Positions 21,911 through 29,538 of a stretch of DNA of 64,000 nucleotides are shown here, one piece after another. Every line of letters begins with the position of its first letter. Positions within the stretch are counted from its first letter, which is position 1. Location of the stretch: contig NZ_JACFYZ010000001.1 of the NCBI RefSeq assembly GCF_015712065.1, forward strand, positions 1,229,572 through 1,293,571, written 5' to 3'. The notes under the pieces are model-generated. The model did no database searches and was not told the DNA's origin. It saw only the letters and a list, made by a program, of their open reading frames with translations. This stretch comes from Ectopseudomonas chengduensis. GTDB lineage: Bacteria > Pseudomonadota > Gammaproteobacteria > Pseudomonadales > Pseudomonadaceae. A program made the translations under genes and the position numbers.

Positions 21911-23149
21911 ATGGCTTTGATCGTACAGAAGTTTGGGGGCACCTCCGTCGGCACCATCGAGCGTATCGCGCAGGTGGCCGACAAGGTGAAGAAGTTCCGC
22001 GACAACGGTGACGACATCGTCGTCGTGGTTTCCGCCATGAGCGGCGAAACCAACCGCCTGATCGATCTGGCCAAACAGATCACCGATGGCGAGCCGGTTG
22101 CGCGTGAGCTGGATGTCATGGTGTCCACCGGTGAGCAGGTGACCATTGCCCTGCTGGCCATGGCGCTGATCAAGCGCGGCGTGCCGGCGGTGTCCTACAC
22201 CGGCAACCAGGTGCGCATCCTCACCGACAGCGCGCACAACAAGGCGCGCATTCTGCAAATCGATGACCAGAAGATTCGTACTGATCTCAAGGCCGGTCGC
22301 GTCGTCGTCGTCGCCGGCTTCCAGGGTGTCGACGAGCACGGCAACATCACCACCCTCGGTCGTGGTGGTTCCGACACTACTGGTGTGGCTCTGGCGGCGG
22401 CGTTGAAAGCCGACGAGTGCCAGATCTACACCGACGTCGATGGTGTCTACACCACCGACCCGCGCGTGGTGCCCAAGGCTCAGCGTCTGGAAAAGATCAC
22501 CTTCGAAGAGATGCTGGAAATGGCCAGCCTCGGCTCCAAGGTGCTGCAGATTCGTTCGGTGGAGTTCGCCGGCAAGTACAACGTCCCGCTGCGCGTCCTG
22601 CACAGCTTTCAGGAGGGGCCGGGCACCCTCATTACCCTTGATGAAGAGGAATCCATGGAACAGCCGATCATTTCCGGCATCGCTTTCAACCGCGACGAAG
22701 CCAAGCTGACCATCCGTGGGGTACCGGATATCCCCGGCATCGCCTTCAAGATTCTCGGCCCGATCAGCGCCGCCAACATCGAAGTGGATATGATCGTGCA
22801 GAACGTCTCGCACGATAACACCACCGATTTCACCTTCACCGTGCACCGCAACGACTACAACAACGCCCTCGGCGTGCTGCAGAAGACTGCAGACGAGCTG
22901 GGCGCCCGTGAAGTGGTCGGCGACACCAATATCGCCAAGGTGTCCATCGTCGGTGTCGGTATGCGCTCCCATGCCGGTGTTGCCAGCCGTATGTTCGAAG
23001 CCCTGGCCAAGGAGACCATCAATATCCAGATGATCTCCACCTCCGAGATCAAGGTTTCCGTGGTGATCGAGGAGAAGTATCTGGAGCTGGCGGTACGCGC
23101 TCTGCATACCGCTTTCGAGCTGGATGCCCCGGCCCGACAGGGCGAGTGA
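21911..23149 (+). CDS. lysC: Aspartate kinase LysC
   Basis: LysC phosphorylates aspartate, the first step towards lysine, threonine, methionine and diaminopimelate. The 412-residue product has the kinase domain (MALIVQKFGGTSVGTIERI, FQGVDEHGNITTLGRGGSDT) and two ACT regulatory domains after about residue 265. The ATG at 21911 is chosen by homology; upstream frame to 21875 lacks a ribosome site. An in-frame ATG at 22655 preceded by GAGGA could start a separate beta subunit of 164 residues, as is known for some other two-subunit aspartokinases. A terminator follows. Confidence 0.96.
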   Translation: MALIVQKFGGTSVGTIERIAQVADKVKKFRDNGDDIVVVVSAMSGETNRLIDLAKQITDGEPVARELDVMVSTGEQVTIALLAMALIKRGVPAVSYTGNQVRILTDSAHNKARILQIDDQKIRTDLKAGRVVVVAGFQGVDEHGNITTLGRGGSDTTGVALAAALKADECQIYTDVDGVYTTDPRVVPKAQRLEKITFEEMLEMASLGSKVLQIRSVEFAGKYNVPLRVLHSFQEGPGTLITLDEEESMEQPIISGIAFNRDEAKLTIRGVPDIPGIAFKILGPISAANIEVDMIVQNVSHDNTTDFTFTVHRNDYNNALGVLQKTADELGAREVVGDTNIAKVSIVGVGMRSHAGVASRMFEALAKETINIQMISTSEIKVSVVIEEKYLELAVRALHTAFELDAPARQGE

Positions 23150-23162
23150 TTCAACTGATTTG

Positions 23163-23198
23163 AAAGGCGCGGCTGGTTCCGCGCCTTTCGTCTTTTTG
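23163..23198 (+). terminator. Intrinsic terminator after lysC
   Basis: AAAGGCGCGG (23163-23172) pairs perfectly with CCGCGCCTTT (23179-23188) around a 6-base loop, followed by CGTCTTTTT. Confidence 0.88.
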
Positions 23199-23210
23199 AC
23201 TGGCATGTGG

Positions 23211-23238
23211 GAACTTTCTTTCTGCGCGCGCTGGTCAA
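23211..23238 (+). promoter_or_regulatory. Candidate AlgU (sigma-22) promoter for csrA/rsmA
   Basis: GAACTT at 23211-23216 is the exact AlgU -35 consensus. A weaker -10 (GTCAA, 23234-23238) lies 17 bases on, against consensus TCTGA. In P. aeruginosa an AlgU-dependent promoter drives rsmA, which supports the reading. Confidence 0.4.
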
Positions 23239-23340
23239 TACTTGGGTGGAGGCTTTCAGGCTTGATTTAGCGGGAAGCCGGCACCATTTTCTTTTTGCAG
23301 ACTGTTGTCCTGAGAAATGTAATCCGTTGAGGAGAAAGGA

Positions 23341-23526
23341 ATGCTGATTCTGACTCGCCGGGTCGGAGAGACCCTGATGGTCGGTGATGATGTGACTGTC
23401 ACCGTGTTGGGTGTGAAAGGTAATCAGGTGCGCATTGGTGTCAATGCGCCGAAAGAGGTTGCCGTACACCGTGAAGAAATCTACCAGCGCATCCAGAAAG
23501 AGAAGGGTGACGAACCAAGCCACTAA
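23341..23526 (+). CDS. csrA: Carbon storage/secondary metabolism regulator CsrA (RsmA)
   Basis: CsrA/RsmA is a dimeric RNA-binding protein that blocks translation by binding GGA motifs in leaders. The 61-residue sequence [18 protein letters not shown] to the end is typical, with the RNA-contact residues of the first strand (LTRR) and the VAVHREEIY segment present. A GAGGAGAAAGGA ribosome site precedes the ATG; since it contains GGA motifs, self-binding is possible. The tRNA genes follow within 65 bases. Confidence 0.97.
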
Positions 23527-23545
23527 TTTTTCTACAAATTTTTGT

Positions 23546-23573
23546 TTGCAAACGGGGAAAACATGTTTATCAT
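23546..23573 (+). promoter_or_regulatory. Promoter of tRNA-Ser
   Basis: TTGCAA (23546-23551), a 16-base spacer and TATCAT (23568-23573) resemble a sigma-70 promoter placed 14 bases before the tRNA-Ser gene. Confidence 0.6.
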
Positions 23574-23587
23574 GCGCCCCGTGTTGC

Positions 23588-23678
23588 GGAGAGGTGGCCG
23601 AGTGGCCGAAGGCGCTCCCCTGCTAAGGGAGTACACCTCAAAAGGGTGTCGGGGGTTCGAATCCCCCCTTCTCCGCCA
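23588..23678 (+). tRNA. tRNA-Ser(GCT)
   Basis: This is a 91-base class II tRNA with encoded CCA. The acceptor arm GGAGAGG pairs with CTTCTCC (one G-U), the T-loop is GTTCGAATC, and the anticodon loop CTGCTAA carries GCT. The long variable arm (about 15 bases around ACACCTCAAAAGGGTGT) is as expected for serine. Confidence 0.95.
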
Positions 23679-23749
23679 TTATTCAGCGAGTCAGGCGTAA
23701 GCCGGGCTGGCGAATCAACCAGAGGTGATCTGGTATAAAAACACCAAAC

Positions 23750-23826
23750 GGACTCATAGCTCAGCTGGATAGAGTACTCGGCTACGAACCGAGCGGTCGG
23801 AGGTTCGAATCCTCCTGAGTCCGCCA
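23750..23826 (+). tRNA. tRNA-Arg(ACG), copy 1
   Basis: This 77-base tRNA has acceptor GGACTCA pairing with TGAGTCC, anticodon stem CTCGG/CCGAG with loop CTACGAA (anticodon ACG, wobble A to be deaminated to inosine), T-loop GTTCGAATC and encoded CCA. TATAAA at 23734-23739 lies just upstream as a -10-like box. Confidence 0.96.
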
Positions 23827-23897
23827 TATTCAATGGCTTGCATCGCTGCAAGCCATTTTGTTTCAACCAGTGGTGATCTGGTATAAAAATACCAAAC

Positions 23898-23974
23898 GGA
23901 CTCATAGCTCAGCTGGATAGAGTACTCGGCTACGAACCGAGCGGTCGGAGGTTCGAATCCTCCTGAGTCCGCCA
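23898..23974 (+). tRNA. tRNA-Arg(ACG), copy 2
   Basis: It is identical in sequence to copy 1 and exactly 148 bases downstream. It has its own TATAAA box in the spacer and an upstream hairpin that could terminate the copy before it. Confidence 0.96.
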
Positions 23975-24045
23975 TATTCAATGGCTTGCATCGCTGCAAG
24001 CCATTTTGTTTCAACCAGTGGTGATCTGGTATAAAAATACCAAAC

Positions 24046-24122
24046 GGACTCATAGCTCAGCTGGATAGAGTACTCGGCTACGAACCGAGCGGTCGGAGGT
24101 TCGAATCCTCCTGAGTCCGCCA
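24046..24122 (+). tRNA. tRNA-Arg(ACG), copy 3
   Basis: It is identical to copies 1 and 2 and again 148 bases downstream of the previous copy. It is followed by a different, stronger terminator at 24128. Confidence 0.96.
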
Positions 24123-24127
24123 TACCC

Positions 24128-24160
24128 AAAGGGCCTGCAGCGATGCAGGCCCTTTTCTTT
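24128..24160 (+). terminator. Intrinsic terminator after the tRNA-Arg array
   Basis: AAAGGGCCTGCA (24128-24139) pairs with TGCAGGCCCTTT (24144-24155) with a 4-base loop, followed by TCTTT. It may work for both strands, as the next gene is convergent. Confidence 0.9.
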
Positions 24161-24165
24161 GCGCA

Positions 24166-24657
24166 TCATTTCTTCACGCAGCCGGCTTCGTCGAAGCTGA
24201 CCTGCCGGCTGCTGCCGCCTTTGCGTTTTTCGCGGTAGTGATAGCGCTGCTGCCCATTGCTGCTCGTGATCCTGTCCGGCTTGCCCAGGCTGCTTTCCAC
24301 GTCGGTTCTGCTCATGCCGCGGCGCACTTCCTTGCGGATGATTGCCTGGCGCCTCTCGCTACTGGTCAGCAGGTTGCCGCAGCCATCGTCCTGTTGACCG
24401 ACGATGACCACCTCGCCACTGCTTGCCGAGGCAGTTGTCGTGCGTCGGCCTGGGGCCAGAGGGATTGGCTTGCCGCTGCTGGGCGTGTGGTTGCGCGCAT
24501 CCTGCAGATGCTGTTGCTGATCGTCGTTGCAGCCGTGGCGGGTGAAGGTGATATGGCCGTCAGCGTCGACGCAGCGGAACACGCTGGCGGCCGAGCTGTC
24601 TGCAATAGGGTAGAGAAGCGCAGCGGCCAGTAGCGCTGCGACGTGCTGTCCTCGCAT
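24166..24657 (-). CDS. Exported DUF4124-type protein with a C-terminal SmpA-like segment
   Basis: The 163-residue product begins with a signal peptide (MRGQHVAALLAAALLYPIADSSAA) followed by a DUF4124-like start VFRCVDADGHITFTRHGC, a low-complexity linker rich in Ser, Thr and Pro, and a C-terminal part (RKEVRRGMSRTDVESSLGKP) that resembles the SmpA/OmlA beta-barrel-assembly repeat. Its function is unknown and it is probably periplasmic. The start ATG at 24657 is preceded by GGAGGACG on the minus strand. It converges on the tRNA array. Confidence 0.8.
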   Translation of the reverse strand: MRGQHVAALLAAALLYPIADSSAASVFRCVDADGHITFTRHGCNDDQQQHLQDARNHTPSSGKPIPLAPGRRTTTASASSGEVVIVGQQDDGCGNLLTSSERRQAIIRKEVRRGMSRTDVESSLGKPDRITSSNGQQRYHYREKRKGGSSRQVSFDEAGCVKK

Positions 24658-24980
24658 GAATCGTCCTCCGTGACGTTTGCCTGCTTCAGGTTAGACCTTT
24701 TTTTCGCGCTCGCCAGGGTGTCCTGGCGGGGAGCGCTGACGTCGCATAGCTAGGTTTTCATGCGAGATCGAAGTTTGTGATGCAAGCAGTTGTTCTTGCC
24801 GCGCTTTTGTCACGTACAAAGCTGTTTTGCGGTGTTATCATTCGCCGCGTCAGCCCCGCCGGGGCTTGTGGAATACCACCATGGACTTACCCAGTAGTTA
24901 CTCAATACTCCCCTCGCACAATCGTGTAAGACCTGATTGATCCCCTCTGGCGTGCCCGCCAACTGGGGGTGGAGCGCGCT
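24658..24980 (+). promoter_or_regulatory. Divergent intergenic region and mgtE leader
   Basis: The first part holds the promoter of the minus-strand gene and a hairpin around 24706-24738 (CGCCAGG-GTGT-CCTGGCG). The second half, before mgtE, has AGCCCC-GCC-GGGGCT (24852-24866) and a hairpin CCCC..TGGC / GCCA..GGGG (24942-24968) that ends one base before the GGTGGAG ribosome site. No known magnesium riboswitch could be recognised by eye. Confidence 0.4.
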
Positions 24981-26423
24981 ATGACTGAAGTAGAAGCCAA
25001 AAAGCCGCAAGAAAGCTTGCAGGATCGCCTGGCCCAGGTGATCGAACTGCTGCATCGGCACAAACTGGTCGAAGACCTGACTCATCGTCAGGAAGGCCAG
25101 CATCACGACCGGGTCGAGAACCTGGTGCATCGTCAGAATCTCGTCGAGCTGCAGCGCAAGCTCGAAGATCTGCACCCTGCTGACATCGCCCACATCCTCG
25201 AAGCCTTGCCGCTCGACGAGCGTCTGACCGTCTGGCAGCTGGTCAAGGCCGAGCGCGATGGCGACATCCTGCTGGAGGTCTCCGACGCGGTACGGGAAAC
25301 CCTGATCGCCGACATGGACGATCATGAGATTCTCGCTGCGGCCAAGGACCTGGACGCCGACGAACTCGCCGATCTGGCGCCGGAACTGCCGCGCGACGTC
25401 GTTCATGAGCTGATGGAATCGCTCGACGCCCAGCAGCGCGAGCGTGTGCGTTCGGCCCTGTCCTACGAAGAGGATCAGGTCGGTGCGCTGATGGACTTCG
25501 AGATGGTCACCATCCGCGAAGACGTCAGCCTGGAAGTGGTTCTGCGTTACCTGCGCCGCCTGAAAGAGCTACCGGGCCATACCGACAAGCTGTTCGTGGT
25601 CGATTACGACGGCGTGCTCAAGGGCGTGCTGCCGATCAAGCGCCTGTTGGTCAACGACCCGGACAAGCAGGTCGGCGAAGTCATGGCCGACGATCCGGTA
25701 AGCTTCCACCCGGACGAGGACGGCTACGACGCCGCGCAGGCCTTCGAGCGTTACGACCTGATTTCCGCCCCGGTGGTGGACAAGAACGGCAAGCTGATTG
25801 GCCGTCTGACCATCGACGAGATGGTCGACCTGATTCGTGAGGAAAGCGAAAGCGAAGTGCTGAACATGGCCGGTCTGCGCGAGGAGGAAGACATCTTCGC
25901 CTCGGTGTGGAAGTCGGTTCGCAACCGCTGGGCCTGGCTGGCGATCAACCTGGTCACCGCATTCCTCGCTTCGCGTGTGATCGGCCTGTTCGAAGGCTCG
26001 ATCGAGAAGCTGGTGGCGCTGGCGGCGCTGATGCCCATCGTTGCCGGTATCGGCGGCAACTCGGGCAACCAGACCATCACCATGATCGTACGCGCCATGG
26101 CGCTGGATCAGGTCAGCACCGGCAATACCAAGCGTCTGGTACGCAAGGAACTGGGTGTTTCCCTGATCAACGGCATCCTCTGGGGAGGGGTGATCGGTGC
26201 TGTCGCCTATGCGCTCTACGGCAGTTGGTCGCTGGGCGTGGTGATGACCGCGGCAATGACGCTGAACCTGTTGTTGGCGGCGCTGATGGGGGTGCTGATC
26301 CCCATGACCCTGGCACGCCTGGGGCGCGACCCGGCCATGGGGGCCAGCGTGATGATCACCGCCATGACCGACAGCGGCGGTTTCTTCATCTTCCTGGGGC
26401 TGGCGTCGATCTTCCTGCTGTAG
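24981..26423 (+). CDS. mgtE: Magnesium transporter MgtE
   Basis: MgtE is a magnesium channel of the inner membrane gated by its own cytoplasmic domains. The 480-residue product has an N-terminal superhelical MgtE_N domain (about 35-140, with HPADIAHILEALP), two CBS domains (about 145-270, with EVMADDPVSFHPDEDGYDA) and five membrane helices from about 290, including the pore motif IGGNSGNQTITMIVRAMA. The ATG at 24981 follows GGTGGAG. It converges with the following minus-strand gene with only six bases between stops. Confidence 0.95.
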   Translation: MTEVEAKKPQESLQDRLAQVIELLHRHKLVEDLTHRQEGQHHDRVENLVHRQNLVELQRKLEDLHPADIAHILEALPLDERLTVWQLVKAERDGDILLEVSDAVRETLIADMDDHEILAAAKDLDADELADLAPELPRDVVHELMESLDAQQRERVRSALSYEEDQVGALMDFEMVTIREDVSLEVVLRYLRRLKELPGHTDKLFVVDYDGVLKGVLPIKRLLVNDPDKQVGEVMADDPVSFHPDEDGYDAAQAFERYDLISAPVVDKNGKLIGRLTIDEMVDLIREESESEVLNMAGLREEEDIFASVWKSVRNRWAWLAINLVTAFLASRVIGLFEGSIEKLVALAALMPIVAGIGGNSGNQTITMIVRAMALDQVSTGNTKRLVRKELGVSLINGILWGGVIGAVAYALYGSWSLGVVMTAAMTLNLLLAALMGVLIPMTLARLGRDPAMGASVMITAMTDSGGFFIFLGLASIFLL

Positions 26424-26429
26424 GTCCCG

Positions 26430-26891
26430 TCAGTTCATCAGCTCGACCAGTCGCCAGGTATCGAGAAAGGCCGTGACCCGGGTGATCTGGCCGTTCTCCA
26501 GCTGCATGTGCCAGGAGTAACTGTTCTCGTAGCGACTGCCGTCCTTGGCGGTCGCCTGGCCATCCCAGTGCACGACCACGTAAGGCCCTTGCGCCACGAT
26601 CTGGCGGACGGTGGGCACGATGGGCGTGGCCAGTTTGTCAGTGATGGGTTTGACTGCATCTTCCATGAACGCCTCTCGCGTGCGGTAAGTCCCGGAGTAG
26701 GGGCTGCTGCCGGCCACGACCCAGACGGCGTCATCGGCCAGCAACTGGAAGATGCCGCCCTGGCCTGCGCGCCAATCATCGAAGGCTTTCTGAATCAGGG
26801 CCTGATTGGCCGCGGTGTTGTCACTTGCCCAGGCCGGCAGGCAGAGCGACACGCTGAGCAGTAGCGCAGCGACAGCTTTTTGCATGTACAT
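26430..26891 (-). CDS. Exported NTF2-like (SnoaL-type) protein
   Basis: The 153-residue product has a signal peptide (MYMQKAVAALLLSVSLCLPAWA) and a single NTF2-like domain: LIQKAFDDWRAGQGGIFQLLADDAVWVVAG, then VHWDGQATAKDG and the final TAFLDTWRLVELMN. Such domains form a cone that binds small molecules; the reaction here is unknown. It is the third gene of a minus-strand set with an SDR and an Atu4866-like protein. Confidence 0.82.
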   Translation of the reverse strand: MYMQKAVAALLLSVSLCLPAWASDNTAANQALIQKAFDDWRAGQGGIFQLLADDAVWVVAGSSPYSGTYRTREAFMEDAVKPITDKLATPIVPTVRQIVAQGPYVVVHWDGQATAKDGSRYENSYSWHMQLENGQITRVTAFLDTWRLVELMN

Positions 26892-26920
26892 AGGCTTGTT
26901 TCCTTGGCGGGTGGGTTGCC

Positions 26921-27250
26921 TTACTCGTCAGTTGCAGTGCTTTTGCGGCGCAGTACCATGCCGCCGTGGTAGAGCACGTCGTTGATGAATTCACCATCGG
27001 CGGTAAACCCGGTGTCGTCGACGTAGTCGATGTGGTTGCCGGTGACGCGGTAGTTGCCCTGGTAGGCGCTTTCGCGATTGCCGCGTGCCTCGTCATAACG
27101 GCCGTTGGCCAATAGCTCATGGCGGACATAGCCGTCGTCCGTTACCCACATGCCTACGTAAGGATGCGGGTGCTCGGATTGCGCCATTACCACGCCGGGT
27201 AGCAAGGCGCCGCTGATCAGCAGTACCGCGACGGTGTTCTTCGCTGACAT
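26921..27250 (-). CDS. Exported Atu4866-like small beta protein
   Basis: The 109-residue product starts at the ATG at 27250 with a signal peptide (MSAKNTVAVLLISGALLPGVVMA). The rest, with YVGMWVTDDGYVRHELLANG, RYDEARG, HIDYVDDTGFTADGEF and LYHGGMVL, matches what I recall of the Atu4866 structural family, a lipocalin-like small barrel of unknown function. It lies 11 bases after the SDR gene and 29 bases before the NTF2-like gene, so it is in one operon with them. Confidence 0.8.
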   Translation of the reverse strand: MSAKNTVAVLLISGALLPGVVMAQSEHPHPYVGMWVTDDGYVRHELLANGRYDEARGNRESAYQGNYRVTGNHIDYVDDTGFTADGEFINDVLYHGGMVLRRKSTATDE

Positions 27251-27261
27251 GGTGGTCTCCA

Positions 27262-27996
27262 TCAATGGGGGCTGGCGGTTGGGCGCACGATCAGTTCGCT
27301 GACGTCGACGTCGTCGGGCTGTTCGACTGCATAGGCCACGGCGCGGGCGATGGCGTCCGGGGTGATGGCGACGCGACGGAAAGCTTGCATCGCCTCGCGC
27401 GCACTGGCGTCGGAGATGCTGTCGGCCAGTTCGGACTCGACCACGCCAGGGCAGATGGTGGTGACGCGGATGCGCTCGCTTTCCTGGCGCAGGCCGTCGG
27501 AAATCGCCCAGACGGCATATTTGGTGGCGCAGTAGACCGCTGCCGTCGGCGATACGGCGTGTGCGCCGATGGAGGCGATATTGATGACCTGGCCGTGCCC
27601 GCGTTCTTCCATGCCTGGCAGTACGGCGGCAATACCGTGCAGCACGCCCCTGATGTTGACGTCGATCATGCGATTCCACTCATCCACTTTCAGGGCATTG
27701 AGCGGCGACAGTGGCATGGCCCCGGCGTTGTTGATGATCACGTCGACGGGGCCGTGCTGCGCTTCGGCATGCTCGACGAAGGCCTGCATGTCGTGTAGCT
27801 GGCTGACGTCGAGGGCGCGGCAGGAGGCGTGTTGACCTTGTGCCTGCAGTTCTTCTACCAGTGCCTGCAGGCGCTCGATGCGCCGTGCACCGAGGGCTAC
27901 GTGATGACCCAGGCTTGCCAGGTGCCTGGCGGTGGCTTCGCCGATGCCGCTGCTGGCGCCGGTGATGAGGATGACTTTGCTCATGTCGGTCTCCAT
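27262..27996 (-). CDS. Short-chain dehydrogenase/reductase (SDR)
   Basis: The 244-residue product is a classical SDR: the cofactor motif TGASSGIG near residues 12-19, NNAG near 91-94, and the catalytic Ser, Tyr and Lys with YCATK. The GARR after the second strand suggests NADP(H) preference. Its close relatives are annotated as clavaldehyde-type or YdfG-like dehydrogenases; the substrate is not known. Starts at 27996 (METDMSKV) or 27984 are possible. It heads the minus-strand cassette and diverges from the AraC gene. Confidence 0.9.
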   Translation of the reverse strand: METDMSKVILITGASSGIGEATARHLASLGHHVALGARRIERLQALVEELQAQGQHASCRALDVSQLHDMQAFVEHAEAQHGPVDVIINNAGAMPLSPLNALKVDEWNRMIDVNIRGVLHGIAAVLPGMEERGHGQVINIASIGAHAVSPTAAVYCATKYAVWAISDGLRQESERIRVTTICPGVVESELADSISDASAREAMQAFRRVAITPDAIARAVAYAVEQPDDVDVSELIVRPTASPH

Positions 27997-28126
27997 TGCG
28001 TTATGGAGCGTCCATGCTAGGCAGGGGCCGGCCGGCTGCTAAGTCTCGTTACTCTTTCGATATTGCCTGTTTCTATTGAGTGCTCCCTACAATGCCCAGG
28101 TATCGATAACGAGTCGAAAGCGGCGC

Positions 28127-29056
28127 ATGAGCATGAGTCCTGAGAGCATCAAGCGGCGTATGGTCGAACTGATGCTGCGTCTGGCCCCCGAGGAGGGGTA
28201 CACCGCGGCGCAGCTCGACGGGGTTACCTTCATGCGCTCCAATCGCTCGCTGCCGGTTACCCCGGCGCTGTATGAGCCGAGCATCGTGATCGTGATCCAG
28301 GGGCGCAAGAGTGGGCTGCACGACGGCAAACTGTATGTTTACGATGCGCAGCACTATCTGGTGCTGGCGCTGCCCCTGCCGTTTTCCATCGAAACCGAGG
28401 CCAGTGCCGAAGAGCCCATGCTGGGGGTGGCGCTGCGTGTCGACCCGCTGTTGGTGGCCGAGCTGGTCATGGATCTGCAAGAGCCCCAGCCCACTCAACC
28501 GGCAACGCTTTATTCCAGCCCGATGGATACGCGCTTGAGTGATGCCACGTTGCGCCTGCTGGAGGCCCTGGCTGACCCTGAGGAGGTGCGCCTGCTCGGC
28601 CCATCGATTCTGCGTGAAATCGTCTTTCGCGTGCTGCAGGGTGAGCAGGGCAATGGCCTGCGCGCGACCCTGGCGCAGAACAGTCATTTCGGTCGTATCG
28701 CGCGCGTCCTGCAGAGGATTCACCGCGATTATCAGCAATCGCTCGATGTGCCTTCGCTGGCCGAAGTCGCCAGCATGAGCGTGCCGACCTTCCATGTGCA
28801 TTTCAAGGCGATGACCAGTCGCTCACCGCTGCAGTACCTCAAGGCCATTCGCCTGCATCAGGCGCGCCTGCTGATGATCCGCAATGACATGAGTGCGCTC
28901 AGTGCTGCGCAGCGCGTCGGGTATGAAAGCCCGTCGCAGTTCAGTCGCGAATTCAAGCGGCTGTTCGGGCGCACCCCGGGCGATGAGACTCGCCATTTTA
29001 AGCAGCTCCTGGCGCTGGCACCCGCGGTTGATACCGGGGTGCGCTCGGCCTCCTGA
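28127..29056 (+). CDS. AraC-family transcriptional regulator (AraC_N type)
   Basis: The 309-residue product has the AraC type I N-terminal domain (about 20-180; PALYEPSIVIVIQGRK and VALRVDP) and a C-terminal two-helix-turn-helix domain (LDVPSLAEVASMSVPTFHVHFKAMT and RVGYESPSQFSREFKRLFG). Start codons at 28127 and 28133 are both possible. It diverges from the SDR gene, and this family is often next to the oxidoreductase it controls, so it probably regulates the SDR/Atu4866/NTF2 operon. The 130-bp intergenic region has a TACAAT box at 28088-28093. Confidence 0.9.
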   Translation: MSMSPESIKRRMVELMLRLAPEEGYTAAQLDGVTFMRSNRSLPVTPALYEPSIVIVIQGRKSGLHDGKLYVYDAQHYLVLALPLPFSIETEASAEEPMLGVALRVDPLLVAELVMDLQEPQPTQPATLYSSPMDTRLSDATLRLLEALADPEEVRLLGPSILREIVFRVLQGEQGNGLRATLAQNSHFGRIARVLQRIHRDYQQSLDVPSLAEVASMSVPTFHVHFKAMTSRSPLQYLKAIRLHQARLLMIRNDMSALSAAQRVGYESPSQFSREFKRLFGRTPGDETRHFKQLLALAPAVDTGVRSAS

Positions 29057-29257
29057 GAGCCCTTTCGCAGAGCCATGCCCCTTCTTTGGTACTGGTCGTG
29101 AAAAAGCCACTACATAAATGGTCGATTCGAGCTGTTTGGTGTTTGCCTCAAACGCTTGTTTCAGGCTAAGGTTCGCCAGCTTTGCCCGGGCGCTGACCCT
29201 GGGCGCTCCTGATCAATAATGAATGCAGCCTGCGAGCTGCTGGCCAAAGGAGCCAAG

Positions 29258-29515
29258 ATGACCCCCAGTGAACTGCTGCTCGAGGGTGTCGAACTCATGC
29301 TGTTCGGCATGGGCTTCGTATTTGTCTTTCTGGTGTTGCTGGTGGGTGTGGTCAGTCTGATGTCACGTCTGATCGCGACCTTCGCTCCGCCCGCGCCGAC
29401 CCCGGCCATTTCTTCTCCAGCGCCTAGTGTCAAGTCGGCCAGCCATGGGCCAGATGCAGAGACACTGGCCGCCATCCAATCCGCTATTGCCCAGCACCGC
29501 GCACGCCGCGGTTGA
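29258..29515 (+). CDS. oadG: Oxaloacetate decarboxylase gamma subunit OadG
   Basis: OadG is the small membrane subunit that holds the sodium-pumping decarboxylase together. The start at ATG 29258 is fixed by an AAAGGAG ribosome site seven bases upstream; the frame is open to 29219 but without one. The 85-residue product has one N-terminal membrane helix ([20 protein letters not shown]), then a Pro-rich linker and a short charged C-terminus. It is followed by oadA after 23 bases. Confidence 0.9.
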   Translation: MTPSELLLEGVELMLFGMGFVFVFLVLLVGVVSLMSRLIATFAPPAPTPAISSPAPSVKSASHGPDAETLAAIQSAIAQHRARRG

Positions 29516-29538
29516 TCAGGTTCAGAGGGAGCACCTGT

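Larger units (their letters stand above)
23720..24122 (+). repeat. Tandem 148-bp repeat carrying tRNA-Arg genes
   Basis: The unit is a 77-base tRNA plus a 71-base spacer. The two complete spacers (23827-23897 and 23975-24045) look identical: each contains the hairpin AATGGCTTGC / GCAAGCCATT followed by TTGTTT, then TATAAA. The segment before copy 1 has only about 35 bases of the spacer, so the array grew by unequal exchange from a copy with a different upstream region. Confidence 0.9.

Noticed and set aside
23570..24129. Minus-strand open frames over the tRNA genes encoding repeated GGFEPPTARF-type peptides
   Set aside because: They are read antisense through tRNA-Ser and the three tRNA-Arg copies. 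This is a known annotation artefact of tRNA genes, with no ribosome site.
24658..24980. A known magnesium riboswitch (M-box) before mgtE
   Set aside because: No M-box core could be recognised. Only simple hairpins are visible, so it is reported as an unassigned leader.
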